A stretch of DNA of 64,000 nucleotides from Prosopocoilus inquinatus (taxonomy: Eukaryota; Arthropoda; Insecta; Coleoptera; Lucanidae): NCBI GenBank assembly GCA_036172665.1, contig CM069877.1:15520501-15584500 (forward strand), read 5' to 3'. Every line of letters begins with the position of its first letter. Positions within the stretch are counted from its first letter, which is position 1. A program made the translations under genes and the position numbers. The notes beneath the pieces were generated by a model. That model was not told where the DNA came from. It did not search any database and saw only the letters and a list, made by a program, of their open reading frames with translations. Shown here piece by piece: positions 1-11,597 of this stretch.

Positions 1-680
1 GTGTATAACCGTGTTCAGTCTAAATTTACTATGTTCAGAAAACCACAAATTACTTTCTGGAATTTTTATTTTAAGTGAATTATTGGCTTAAAATTCTTTC
101 AGATAAGGATATCTGAAGCCTCCTGAAGCCAATAATTACTTAAAAAATAAAAATCTAGAGAAAGTTATTTGATGTTTTCTCAACACAGTAAATTTGGGTT
201 GAACACATTATGCACTCATCGATTCAATTCTATTTGAGTTTTACTTTAATTAGGCAGTTAGGTTGAGTTTAGTTTAGTTGAGTTGAGTTGAGTTGATTTT
301 GGGATTTGTTAGCCTTAATTTGAATAGTTTTTTTTTTAAGTTCTTTACTTGGGTTGGTTAGACCAGAGTTGCGTTCAAAAATTGTAATGGGAGAGCACTT
401 TGGGCGTTTAAAAGGAAAAGCAAAATAAGTATACAAAATCACTTACACGAGAGAGAAAGAATATTACCCAGAGCGTGCTCTTTTTAGTTCTTGAACGAGC
501 CTCAGGGTTTCCTTGGGTTGGGTTAACCTTGAGATGGGAACTTTAATTTTACATTGAGATGAGTTAGGCTTACATTTATTTTGAGTTTTATATTTATTTG
601 TAATTCTTAACTTGCGCTAGCTTGAGTTGAGTAAATTTTGACTGAACACGATTATGCACTCATCGATTCAATTAGAGCTC
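1..680. repeat. Inverted repeat and 20-bp direct repeat of an unclassified element
   Basis: Bases ~15-100 and ~105-215 form an imperfect palindrome (GTGTTCAGTCTAAATTTACT against AGTAAATTTGGGTTGAACAC). The 20-mer ATGCACTCATCGATTCAATT occurs at ~210 and again at 654-673, each time preceded by TGAACAC. The 400 bases between are AT-rich with drifting TTGAGT repeats near 262-300. This looks like two remnants of one foldback element. No coding capacity is seen. Confidence 0.5.
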
Positions 681-1532
681 CTCTATTCTTCTTGGGCACC
701 TTCTTCGCTGGTCTTTCAGAACCAGGCCTTCTTGTAGCGGTAATTCCTGAGTCAATCCGTCGGCAAATATCGTATGTCGTTCTTTTAGGAATACCCATTG
801 CGAAAAAATGGTTTACAGTGTAAAACTTTTTCAAGTGGTCGTGTTTCTTATAAAACTCGGTAATCATGGATCGGCATTGGTTTTCATTTAATATTTTTAT
901 AACAGGAATCTTCAAGAGAAAAATAGTCACAAAATACATTATAAATAAATACAGCTTACAAATTTATTACAATTACAAATGAAATACAAGAACAGCGCGT
1001 CCGCATAGTCACAGAAAACTTGATATATCGCAAATAAAAAAAAATATTAAAAATTATTATGTGGATTTTTTGTCGACAAACCCTTAAATTCGTAATTCAT
1101 CCTAATGTTATGGTTATAATGATGATAATGACTGCAAATCAAGGTTAAGCGCACGACATGGGAGTTACCCTTCGTTATCTAAGCTTCGTTGTTACTTGAC
1201 TTAACTTTTAATTCTGCTTTAGTTAACAACCGGAAAGATTGCGGAGACAACAGTGCTTTATAATTATTTTGAAATGTCATCTTTTCGACTTAACAAATTA
1301 AACAGTTTCAATTTTAGGCAAAACAGGTACGTCTTTCAGTCGAATGTAATACATTTAACATTTTTTTAGTGTTATTTCAACAATTTGTAAAATGTTCAGT
1401 TAAGAGTATTAATGTTGAAACAATAGTTATTTATTATACAAGACGGTAAAACTATTTTTTTCACGAGTCGATAATTAAATTTTACTGTTGTGTGTAACAT
1501 TATATTTTTTTCTATAGTGAACGTAAGAAAAA

Positions 1533-2072
1533 TAAGGCTCAGTTCTCACGCGGCAGCGCGTCTTGTCGCGTCATTTTGGTTCCTATGCTTTTACATGAAA
1601 TTTTCTGATAGAAAATGCTGCCGGTTGAAAATAAGTTCATTTAAAACCTTGGCAACTTTTAGAGGTACCAAAATAACGTGCTGCCGTGTGAGAATTGAGC
1701 CTACACAGAAAAAAAAATAAGTAGTATAAAGCAACACAATTGCAGAAAAAAATGGAGACAGACACAGATTAAAGCGAATATTAGAACAATTGTAAGTAAA
1801 TCTTACGATAAGAATAGCGTCTTGCCTTAAAATTGTACAAATGTTTCTTACAATTGTATGAATATTTCCTACAATTTGCTTCTGTCTCCATTTTTTTTCT
1901 GTGTAAGGCTCAATTCTCACACGCACTGCGACATTTTGATTCCTATGCTTCTACATGTAATTCTCTAACATAAAATGCTGCCGAGTGAGAATTGCTTCAT
2001 TTAAAACCATGACAACTTTTAGAGGTAGATAAATGACGCGACGCGATGCGCTGCTGTGTGAGAATTGAGCCT
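1533..2072. mobile_element. Two tandem ~170-bp MITEs with a third MITE between them
   Basis: Copy 1 (1533-1703) and copy 2 (1905-2072) both start AAGGCTCARTTCTCAC and end GTGAGAATTGAGCCT, so each is itself terminally inverted. Both have CG-rich interiors (GCGCG, GACGCG). Between them, 1704-1903 is an independent palindromic element starting CACAGAAAAAAA and ending TTTTTTTCTGTG, flanked on both sides by TA. That fits a Tc1/mariner-type MITE that jumped into the TA at the junction of a MITE dimer. Confidence 0.75.
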
Positions 2073-2734
2073 AAGGGGAGCACTCACGTCTCAAAATCGC
2101 TTTGTATGATCATGATCCTAGTAACTAATTTGGGCTGTTGGTATGGTAATACGAAATTGTTACTTTATCTACCCTCTCTGTTAAAATTTATTTTTATCGA
2201 CTGTCTTGAATTGGACAAAGCACACTTTAACGTTCGCTATAGGAAAAATATATGTATTTTATTTAAACCAATGCAAAAAACGTGACTTATAAAATTATTT
2301 GGCTGAACAATTTCATTTTTCTCAGTGCAGTTATTTGTTTTTCCAAAAGTACCATAAAATCGAAAAGGAAAGATTCTGAAACTTTTCTAATTTAGGCTAC
2401 TTCTTAAAAATACAAATAAGACAGTTAGTTTTTGTGGCAGCTTGCTAGGTTAGCTATTGTAGCGCCCTGTATACGCCCTGATTAATCTCAAGTAACTTCC
2501 CGAGTCGATTGAACTTTCCAAATTAAAAAAAAAAAATTAAACACAAAAGTTGCTTCGGCATTAAAAATGTTAAGTATTTTCTTAAAACTGAACTATTTTA
2601 CTGTTTTGGAATGAAATTAACGAGTTGCCTTAATTTGCTGTTTTTATTATCGACTTTGTGTTCAATCACACATTGTCAGGAAAAAAAGAAATAAATGACA
2701 CTTTTGATATGAGAAATAATTTTTACAATACAAT

Positions 2735-4008
2735 TATACCGAGTTTTATAAATGAGAACCCCCCATTTATTATTTTAATTATTAACGAATACAAGAAGAT
2801 AGAAATAAGGCCCTACACGGCTTTTTATGTAGATTTTATTCATACTAACAGTTCAGCAGTAGTCTCTATACAGGCTGAGCAAAAAAAAAATCATTTTTTA
2901 CAGGAACACCCTATATTTTTTGACATATTTGGAATATCTGAATCATTATGAATCTAAATATATATACATATTGTGTAATTGGATCATTCGTTCTTGTGTT
3001 ATTCGTCAACAAATTATTGGAGCTTTAAGGTAATGCGAAACAAAAACAAATTAGAAAATTGTTAAATATTATTAAATTACATTTCTGCTTGTTGTTTAAT
3101 AGATTTTTCCTAATAAACATCAAGCAGAAATGGTATTTTACAATATTCTAATTTGTTTTTGTTTCGCATTACCTTAAAACTCCAATAATTTGTTGACGAA
3201 TAACACAAGAACGCATGATCCAATTAAACAATATGTATATACTGGGTGTCTCACAACCTGCGGAGGAGATTGAAAGGAAAGCTGTAGGAGGTCAAAATAA
3301 AGATTTTTTCTTAATTCGCTTTTGACCAAAACCCAATATTAAGAAAGTTACAGCAATTTAACTGTCTTCATTTCTTCTTTAATTTACTCCTATTAATCAA
3401 AATTATTTCACAAAATGGACCTTTATTGTCAAATAAAGTCTAAATTTATCGAAACCGCCATTCATAAAATGCCTTGTGTTTTTGGGCATTAAAAGAAAAC
3501 ATGAAATAGCCGCAACTATTATGTGACTACATTTATTTAGATATTTGTTTCATGTAAAGTAGTGTTCAATTAACTCTTAAATATCCCAAATTTTAATTTA
3601 AAACATACAATATTACTCCTGATAGTAACAATTGTTTCTTAAGTAATTTCACTTTAAACTCTTGTAACTTTTTAGTTATTGTTTTTTTTTTCCAAAAGTT
3701 TATTGGTAAGAAAGCTTTAATTTGATCTCCTCTAACTGCCCTTTCAATTTCCTCCGTACGTTATGAGACACCCAGTATATTTGGATTCAGAATGATTCAG
3801 AGAATCCGAATATGTCAAAATATACAGGTGTTCCATTTAAAAAATGAAAATTTTTTTGCTCACCCTGTGTATAGAAGAGGTTATTGCTGAGCTGTTGGTA
3901 TGAATAAAATGTACATAAAAGACCGTGTAAGGCCATATTTCTATCTACTTGTATTCGTTAATAATTAAAATAATAAAGGGGGTTCTCATTTATAAAACTA
4001 ACCCTGTA
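2735..4008. mobile_element. Foldback element with two nested inverted-repeat elements
   Basis: The outer arms (2741-2962 and 3776-3999) are reverse complements: TTTATAAATGAGAACC near 2743 mirrors GGTTCTCATTTATAAA near 3980. Inside lies a second palindrome (about 2963-3240, arms around ATTCGTCAACAAATTATTGG). Next comes a third (3243-3775) with termini CTGGGTGTCTCACAAC and GTTATGAGACACCCAG flanked by TA. That third family is also the target of the hAT insertion at 13680. No transposase is present; all look non-autonomous. Confidence 0.75.
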
Positions 4009-5080
4009 CATATAGCATGATAGCTCTGATAATTTCAAGAATCAGTATCACATTTCAAAACAATGAAAATTTGTTTAATAAATCGACCAATCGGGAAAGT
4101 TTATGATAAAGATATTTATTAGCAATATATTTTAGGAAATGTTTACACATGATACGAAAAGTAAAGAGATTGATATCTTAGTTTTTAATACTGGAAATAA
4201 TTTCTTAAAAATCTAATTTATTCTCGACACTTTTTTTTGGTAAAACACAAGAAAATAATGAAAATTTGTAATTGTTGGAATCAAAACTGACGTTTAGATT
4301 GACAGTGGTGACCAAGATTTAATGCTCACGGCTGTACCTTAATAAATTGCTATTAAGTAGGGTTTTAAATTGAAATAAGTACGTCTTTTTAAAGCAAATG
4401 TTCAAAACAAATTTCGAGAAACAAGGGCGCGCAATCAATTTTATTTGCTAAGTATCTAGCTATGCCACTGTTGGCAGCTTACTTCATTATCATATCAAAA
4501 ATAAAAAATCGTCTTTCACATAAACAAACAAGTCAATAAGCCACTTGTCAAATAAATCGACAAACATTTCGTCATACAATTGTATTTTCCTCTCCATCCG
4601 ACTATTCGGACTAAACAAACAGAAAGAGATGTAAGTGCAAACAACATTATGGCAGCTTATTTTATTATCGTATCGTCAAACAATTCGTCGGTCACGTGAA
4701 CAAACGAATCAACAAGCAACTTGTCAAACATATTAAAAACATCTTTTCATACAAATCTAACAAACTTATCGTCATAAAAATTACAAACAATTGGTTCATC
4801 ATATAAACAAACAAATCAACAAATAACTCATGAAACTTATCAAAAAGAAAAATTATGATATGATAAAACAAAGTGATCATTGATCAAAATTGATAAGTGA
4901 AACTCTGGTTCGCATGTGCATTTGAAGTTTTATTTTTAACTTTAATCTTAAGCAGTTCTAAATCCTTCCTTAATTAATTTGTATTTGTCCTTGGATTAGC
5001 ATACGTCGTTACTTATTAATAATATTAATTAATTCACATATTTTTTTGGGGACGGTATTTATCAAATGAGTTGAAACTAT
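4009..5080. repeat. AT-rich stretch with a degenerate tandem repeat
   Basis: From ~4477 to ~4840, three diverged copies of a ~100-175 bp unit can be read. The units are recognised by CATAAACAAACAAGTCAA, then CACTTGTCAAA, then a word like TTTCGTCATACA. The remainder is AT-rich and featureless. Confidence 0.45.
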
Positions 5081-5611
5081 TTATACACAGAGAGAGGGAC
5101 GATAGAGAGAGACGATAAGGCTCCTCTGCATAATGAGTGACAGATTTACACGGCATATTAAAAGATACAGAATCATAGATAAAGTTATTTGCATTGGCTT
5201 CGAAAATAAAACTTATATTGCGCCAGCTTTTCTTTCTTCTGGTTTTGGGGGGGCAATAAATTTAATAATTAATAAATAAGAACTATGTTGTGGATGATGG
5301 CCCTAAGGGCCCTTAATCCTATAGGCGATAGTAAATCGATGATGTTACGATGCTATCAGTATAATACACACACGAAAACAATTATCTCGAGTCGTTTTAT
5401 TATTATCATAGTTGCTTGTGATAAGGAGGATTCTCCTACATAAATATATCCCCACCAATCGCCACCTAATCAAGAAGTTCTTTCTCAATGCCACTGCGTG
5501 ATTCGTCTTCGGGCCGGTCATTTCTTCCGAAATTTCGCACCTACTTACGGAAAAGGGGGTCGGTTTTGTCGTCGGGATTTTCGGTGGTTTCATGGTTTTT
5601 TGGCAGCACTG
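5081..5611 (+). promoter_or_regulatory. Candidate distal HNF4 promoter and 5' leader
   Basis: This is the sequence just upstream of the candidate AF-1 first exon. It lies outside recognisable repeats and is less AT-rich than its surroundings. GATA-type sites occur (ACGATAAGG near 5112, TAGATAAAG near 5177). A TCAGT pentamer near 5355, the arthropod initiator motif, would give a leader of about 255 bases. No TATA box is placed convincingly. The assignment rests on position and weak motifs only; CAGE or 5' RACE would decide it. Confidence 0.3.
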
Positions 5612-5759
5612 ATGTTGGGTGTTTTGATGAACGAAATGCCCGCGACTTATTGTTCCTCGAGTCCCGGAGAGATTTCCATTTCGGATAACGAGGTCGATGG
5701 AACGGACTACCTCTTGAGCAGCACCATACGGCTCGACGAGAATTTCTTTCACGTGCTCG
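5612..5759 (+). CDS. Hnf4: HNF4 alternative first coding exon (AF-1-like)
   Basis: The open frame ends in a near-consensus splice donor (CTCG|GTAAGT, GT at 5760) in phase 1. The HNF4 zinc-finger exon at 63562 begins with AT, so the split codon becomes GAT (Asp). The same Asp is shared at the exon 1/exon 2 junction of vertebrate HNF4A. The encoded peptide is acidic and Ser-rich. Its end (DYLLSST, then RLDENFFHVL) resembles the vertebrate AF-1 segment, which has a DYSAA core followed by LEFENVQVL. The first in-frame ATG is 5612; ATGs at 5627 and 5636 are alternatives, and 5636 has the better context (G at -3). The frame is open further upstream without an ATG. HNF4 is a nuclear receptor that binds DNA as a homodimer and controls lipid and carbohydrate genes. 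The joining across a ~58 kb intron is inferred from phase and similarity. Confidence 0.6.
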
Positions 5760-6754
5760 GTAAGTTTTTTGAAAAGAAATGGCTCTCGAAAGTTGAAAAA
5801 CGAAAAAAAAAGGCTCGTCTCTTTTTAACCCAAGGCACGAGCACTCCTTTGTTCATTTTTTGTTATTATTAATCATGAACGAACAGTCAAATTTAGTTCT
5901 CTCAATCTGTTCAGCTTCGCGAGTTAAGAATTCCAGAAAAAAATCAATCTTTTAAGTCACAGAAAAAAGTTTGCAGATGCCTGGTTAATTGCGTCACATT
6001 TTTTTACGTATAAATCACTTTTCGGACCATTTTTTTTAAATTAAAATCAATCAAAATACATATAAGCGGTCGATTTATTTTATTAGAAAAAAGAAAATCG
6101 TTTCTTCTTACAAAAAAAAATCTTATTGCATTTGTCCTAAGTTTACTTTAAGCTTTTAGATGAAGTTGTTGACCTGTACGCGGAAATTGTCATCGATTTC
6201 GATTTTTTTTCTTCATAATTAATTTGGTTAATTAGAGTAAAAGTCTTCCCTCTCTTTCGTACGTCCATGTTGTTCACAAAAACTCGCCGTTTTCATTTTT
6301 CAGTTTTTGAATGGGCGTGAAAACAATAGACTGTATTTTGTCTCTTGGCTTCACGATATCTATGCATTTTCGGCGTGAAGATCCCGATCTGATTTTTCCA
6401 TTAATCTCTTCTTACTTTTGAAAATTAATCGCATTTTGTTTTCTTCTAATTTATGCCGTCCTGGGGATATTCCGGAAAATTCAGAGCTGTTGATGAATCA
6501 CACCACTCGACGCCATCTCATCGCTCGCGCCTTTTTCAAACCTTCCGCAGAGGCTTAAAGAAGGTGCGACCGATGAGATGACGTCAATTAATTTTGGGTG
6601 GCCTATACTCAATATCAATTATTTGTTTATTCCATTTTGCGTGACATAATTTTATCACACAGATGCAAAGAGAAGAAGCTTTTGTTCTTGTTTTGTTTTT
6701 GTTAATTGATTGGTTTAGGAAATATCTTACTTATTTGTTTGTGACGTTTGTATA
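5760..6754 (+). other. Intron start with a short hairpin (6507-6584)
   Basis: This is AT-rich sequence following the exon donor. The only structure is a ~76-bp palindrome: GACGCCATCTCATCGCTCGC near 6509 against GCGACCGATGAGATGACGTC ending near 6584. It is typical of a tiny foldback element. No genes are seen. Confidence 0.5.
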
Positions 6755-7797
6755 TATAGGATTACAATTAATTAAAGGGCTACCATGGGGATCTCGTAAA
6801 CTATAAAAGGTACAAAGATGGTTAAATTACAAAAAAGTTGCGCTATTTTGGAGCCTATCAAAATATTCAAAGAAATCTTTTCTACCTCCATTCATTTCTG
6901 AAATATCTTAAAAAAACTGAAAATTCTAATTTATGAAAATCTTCCTTATTTATTAAAATAGAATCGTGAAATTCGATATTTTTGTGTTAAATTCAATGAG
7001 CAATCTAATAGAGTCCGAAGAAATAGGTTATGATTGACAGTTTCTCAGACACTTCTGTCAATTGTCTTTTTTCTTATGGACGCTACCTTGGGTATTCATA
7101 CCACATGATGCAAAGACAAAATCGGATTACGACCATACGACACACTTGTGCTTTTGTTTTAAAACAAAATATCAAGGTACTACAAAAGATTTTGAAAAAA
7201 AATATCTAGTAGGCGGATGCGTGTAAACATTCAGAACTAAAATTATTATTAAAATAATAAATCTTACTCAATTATGGTACTTATTTACATTTTTACATAA
7301 AAAAAGTTACTTTTTAACAAAAATTCTTTGTAATCTAATGTTTTGTTTCAAAACAAAAGCATAAATGTTCATATGCTCGAATTCAAAAATTATTTCTGCG
7401 TCACGTGCTATGAATATCTAAGGTGGCGTCCATAAGAAAAGAAACAGTTGATAGTCGTATCTACGAAACTGTCAAACCTAACCTATTTCTTCGAACTGCA
7501 TTAGGTTGTCCATCGAATTTAATGTAAAAACACCGAATTTTAAGATTTTATCTTAAGAAATAAAGAAGATATTCGAGATTTTCGAAACTGAGAATTCAAA
7601 GACGAATGAAAATAGAAAGACGAATGAAAATAGAAAAAAAATTGCATATTTTTTTAAACCTCAAGATAGCACAACTTTTCTATAATTTAACCATCTTTAT
7701 ATCTCTATAATCTCTATAATCTATAATTTAACCATCTTTATATCTCTTATAGTTTACGAGATCTCCGTAGTGGCCCTTAATTAGTTGTAGCCCTGTA
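6755..7797. mobile_element. ~1-kb palindromic non-autonomous DNA transposon
   Basis: The termini are inverted copies: GATCTCGTAAACTATAA near 6790 mirrors TTATAGTTTACGAGATC near 7747. The far ends contain AATTAATTAAAGGGCTAC and GTGGCCCTTAATTAGTTG. Internal arms also pair (TTCTTATGGACGC near 7071 with GCGTCCATAAGAA near 7427). A short direct duplication of the ATTTAACCATCTTTATATCT block lies near 7684-7745. A related element lies at 11886-12537. No ORF is present. Confidence 0.7.
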
Positions 7798-8470
7798 TAT
7801 ATTGAAAAAAAGAATGTTTGCGTTTTTTGATTTGTTTTTCCATTGACAACGACATTTTCAGAGCGTTTGCGTTAGAAGGGAAAAGTAAATATTGTTGAAA
7901 AAAAACAAAATTATCAAAAATTAAGGTGAACAGAGATATCAAATAAAAAATAATCATGGAACGGTAACGTTTATAAAAACGTATAAAAATAACAAAAAAT
8001 CAAAACAGTTGAAAAGAAGTCCATTAAGAAAAAAGAAAACAAGACAGTCAAAAACGAATGGCTTTGAAAAACAAAAAATAAATAATATTTAAACTAGAAA
8101 AATTTAATCTTGCAGTGAAAACAATTACGAAAATATTTAACAATCAATGTGAATTGTTAAAATAAATAAAATAAGAAACCGAAGTCAAATAAAAAGATAA
8201 CAAGAGATACTGAATAAAAACGAAGGCAATAAAAAAAGCGTCCTTATTTTGATGCCATCTCAACGCGCAGATCGCTTTTTATCTTCGGTTGTTTTGCGAG
8301 TATGTAATTTTATAGGTTCGCCTGAAAATAATCGATCGTTATTCGGATTCACGTTTCGTGCGTAACTCCTAAGCCCTCTTGGCAATGTAGGGCGTTAATC
8401 AATTAAAATTTCAATTAATTAATCCATTGATTCAAAAATTAGTTGATTGACGTTTAATTGGAATTAAATC
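7798..8470. repeat. A-rich segment, direct paralogue of 19985-20285
   Basis: Words such as GTGAAAACAATTACGAAAAT, AATTGTTAAAATAAATA and AAAGAAAACAAGACAGTC recur in the same order at 19985-20285. The two segments are diverged direct copies of one interspersed repeat. They read like the reverse complement of the T-rich satellite near 9-10 kb and 32-35 kb. Confidence 0.45.
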
Positions 8471-8630
8471 TAATTAAAGACAATAATTTACGTAACCGAC
8501 GGGACGTTCCAGGATTGTCCTGTCCGTTACGCAAATTATTGCCTTTGATTAAGAATGCATAATTAAAGACAATAATTTGCGTAACGGTCAGGACAATCCC
8601 GGAATGTCCCGTTCGTTGCGTAAATTATTT
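8471..8630. mobile_element. Two adjacent hairpin elements in opposite loop orientation
   Basis: Both copies have arms CAATAATTTRCGTAAC / GTTRCGYAAATTATT. The first loop contains GGGACGTTCCAGGATTGTCC and the second contains GGACAATCCCGGAATGTCCC, which is the reverse complement of the first. The pair is therefore either two inserts in opposite orientation or one hairpin duplicated and flipped. Confidence 0.7.
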
Positions 8631-9059
8631 ATTAATAATTATTTATTTTAATTATTTATTAATTACTAATTATTACTTTAATTATTATTAGAGGTGGGCG
8701 ATAGGGAAAATTGTGTATCAAGTTTCGATTTTACCGGTACGTATTGAAATATCAGATTGATAGCTTTCTAAAATTGGACACGGGCTTAAATCAAGAGTTT
8801 TGATTTATTTTATAAAGTGTACTTTACTCACAGGTAAAAGTACATAGTAGTTTTCACGTTGATGAAAATGATTGAATGTCCGTTCATGTTCGTCTAATTA
8901 ATTGTTTATTATGAGTTTCTACGATTACAATTAATTAATTGTCAATTGTTAATTTCCAAAGTAATTTAATTGTGCCCAATACTGCCTCGGGGCATCCTCG
9001 GAAAATCCGGGGTGTACCCCACTGTATGTATGTACTGAATACAGTTCATAAAATAAACA
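8631..9059. other. AT-rich stretch with no gene
   Basis: The stretch contains ATTATTAATTA-type simple sequence. It also holds a short fragment (8690-8770, with GATTTTACCGGTACGTATTG) that resembles one end of the 10897-11597 element. Nothing else is recognised. Confidence 0.4.
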
Positions 9060-9994
9060 ACGAACGTCTTTGTTTTATTTTAATTTTAAAACAGCCTGCC
9101 CCCTCTTTCTAAAATTGCGATAAACTTTTCGATTTGATCGGCTTGACCAGAAGCGAATTTATTTATGTATATTTAAAAAAATCGATCTACTTTTGTTTTA
9201 TTTTTATTTTACACCCCCCATCCCACCCCACTTTTTAAATATTGTCAACTTTGAACACGTTGAATTTCTCAGTTTGGTAGGTTTTAAAGATGCCGCTTTG
9301 CGAATGAGAAGTTTTTGCATTAAAAGAACGATCTTCTTTTGTTTTATTTTTATCTTAAAAACCTTGCCCCCTCCGTCTTAGATGTACTCAATTATCATTA
9401 TTATGAATATTAAGTTTGACCAGCTGAACCAGAGAAGCTGTTTTATATCTCAGAGAAAAAAAGTAAAAAAGAAATTTATCGACTTTTGTTTTATTTTAAT
9501 TTTAAAAGTCTTGGCCAATTCATTTTAAATTTTCTTAACTTTAAATGCAACGAATTTCTCATCTTGACCAATTTTGAAGCGGATCACTTCACGAAGGACG
9601 CAGTTTTATATTTCCAAAAGAAAAATCGTTCGTCTTTTGTTTTATTGTTACTTTCAATACCCGGTCCCCTCCATCTTAAACTTCCCAATTTCAAAAACGA
9701 AATACTGAAATAGATTTTCCCATTTTGCTAATGTTCAGGAAAAGCATTTCGGGTGTGGTATGCAAAAAATCGGTTGACTTTTGTTTTATTTTTATTTTAA
9801 AAATGCCCCCTCCTGCATATCTCTCTTATTCTCTTCCTCTCTATCTATTGGAATGGTATCATATATGAATCAAGGGAGGGACTTCTAAAAAGAAAACAAA
9901 AGACCACTAAAAAATAGTTGGTTGCTTGTTTCATTTTTAAGAGTCCCGCCCCCTTCTAGTTCTCACTTTTGAATGCGTGTTGTCTTTTATTTTA

Positions 9995-10300
9995 TTAAAA
10001 AATTTCTTGCAAATCGTTTTTGATTGCAGTGAAAACCTCGAGCAGCCTCTGTACAGCTGTTTCAGCTGTTTGGGGCTTCGTCAGCAGAAACGTTGCTCAA
10101 TGCAATCAAAAACGATTTGCAACAAAATTTTTAAAACTTTCATTATGCTTTGATAGCAAGCATGGTCGCCTTGTATGGGGACTTATTAGGTAGCAAATCC
10201 GCTTCAATTTGTCTATCCTACTGCAATGTTATGTCAAAAAGCGATCGAAGGATGTCGTCGTTTTATCTGTTCATTTTTATTTTATTATTAACAAAGTCTT
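9995..10300. mobile_element. Hammerhead-ribozyme repeat, copy 1 (inverted arm plus direct tail)
   Basis: The left part is the - strand ribozyme half of the ~300-bp unit. It is joined at ~10105 to a + strand tail (AATCAAAAACGATTTGCAAC, then GCAAGCATGGTCGCCTTG, GCTTCAATTTGTCTATCCTA and AAAGCGATCGAAGGATGTCG). The same words in the same order occur in the copies at 25.8, 34.5 and 44.7 kb. The inverted-plus-direct layout is shared by four of the five copies. It sits inside the T-rich satellite. Confidence 0.8.
10038..10099 (-). ncRNA. Type I hammerhead ribozyme (stem II shortened)
   Basis: Read on the - strand: stem I (TTTCTG with CAGAGG, GAGC with GCTC across an internal loop), core CTGACGA, stem II, GAAA, palindromic stem III ACAGCTGT, and A at the cleavage position. 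Stem II has decayed to AGC/GCT because the loop side reads CCCAAACA. Cleavage is plausible but weaker than in the 34-kb copies. Activity is inferred only. Confidence 0.7.
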
Positions 10301-10720
10301 GCCCGTCTATCTTACTTAATATTCAACAAACGATTCAATTTTGGAAACGATGAACTTCTCAATTTCGACAAGTTTAAAATAGTTTTATATTAAAAAAAAA
10401 GAAAAACGATCGGCTTTCGTCTTATTTTTAGCATAAAAGTCTCCCCCCTCCCCTGCAAGTTTCCGTTTCTCTAGGCGATGCATTTTCACATTTTTTAGCG
10501 AGTGCGCAGAAAAACGATTGTCTTCTGTTTTGTTTTTATGCCCCCTCAATCTAAAACGTTCAAATTTCAATTGACTCATTCGATATTTTGAATGCGATGG
10601 ATTTCCGAATTTGGTCAACTTTGAAGTGGTTTTACATAAAACAAATCGAACGCTTTTTGCTTTTTTTGTTCCACCCTTTACATCTCGTCAATTTTTTCAA
10701 TTTAAATCGATCGCCTTTTG

Positions 10721-10896
10721 TTTTATTTTCAGCTGCATTGGATTTACGCGTCGAATCAATTCGTTTAGATCAGTTTGTATCAATTCACAATAGTGAAATT
10801 AATGTGATCCTTGATAGCGAAACGAACAAGTTTACACAAATTAATTAAATTTCTAACCTCAAAATAATTATGCGAAGTAAATGATCTAACAGATTC
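10721..10896. other. AT-rich stretch with no gene
   Basis: This is the tail of the satellite and unique AT-rich sequence. Nothing is recognised. Confidence 0.4.
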
Positions 10897-11597
10897 TAGG
10901 GCATGGAATACCGGCGCATTTTTACAAACACATTTATATTTAAAATACCGGGATACTGGGAATTCGGTTTTTTCGGTATTAAAATAAATATGATTGTGTA
11001 GTACAAAAGGTAGGAGCAGGTACAAGAAAAGCTTTCAGAAAGAAAATAAGTCATTTATTGAAAAAAAATCATATTAAAATTAAGATTAGCATAAATAGTC
11101 AACTTTTCTGTTAAATAACAATAAATAACTAAAATGAAAACAATGCTCCTGTCTTTGTGATAATATACTACTCAATAAATAATAATAAATATACATAATA
11201 AATGTCTTTATTTTGTTGGCGAAGTTCAGCCAAGCTGTTCTGCCACCTAACCAACAATAGAACATATCTAATATAATTATAAATCATGCAATTAATATAT
11301 ATTAATTGTAAAAGTATAAGCGTGGGAGTGAGAAAACGTAATAAGAAAATGAAGTGGATCACTAAAACATTTTGAACGAGTTGCTATATTAATTCTTTTG
11401 TCATTTAATCTATTTTTTTTTTTAAGTTCATTTGTTGTCAAAGTTATAAATTGGGATGATTTTTGGTGGCGTTAAGTGAGATAATACCGATATTGACATT
11501 TCGGTATTTGAAATCTTATTACCGGTTTTATAAAGGGTATAAAAGTACCCGGTATTCCGGTTTTTCGGTATTACTGAAAACCGGTATCCATGCCCTA
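10897..11597. mobile_element. hAT-type non-autonomous element
   Basis: The termini are TAGGGCATGGAATACCGG and CCGGTATCCATGCCCTA, with subterminal copies of ATTCGGTTTTTTCGGTATT and of its near match TTCCGGTTTTTCGGTATT. The flanks ACAGATTC and ACTGATTC match at seven of eight bases (two extra bases on the right), which fits an aged 8-bp target duplication. The interior is AT-rich and non-coding. The end sequence resembles the 58666-59065 element in design but not in detail. Confidence 0.65.

Larger units (their letters stand above)
9060..10720. repeat. Degenerate ~150-bp tandem (satellite-like) repeat
   Basis: A phrase of the form CGAYCGWCTTTTGTTTTATT, then TTTATTTTAAAA, a C-run (CCCCCTCC), and a block like TCAACTTTGAACRCGTTGAA followed by ATTTCTCA recurs. 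Copies lie near 9070, 9193, 9338, 9486, 9637, 9779, 10260, 10418, 10520 and 10714. The array is interrupted by the ribozyme element at 9995-10300. Single or degraded units also occur at ~12960, 21970-22900 and 32600-35100. Short ORFs in it are by-products of the T-rich unit. Confidence 0.6.

Noticed and set aside
5345..5752. 135-codon - strand ORF over the HNF4 candidate exon
   Set aside because: It is a shadow of the + strand frame; no splice signals or protein similarity on this strand.
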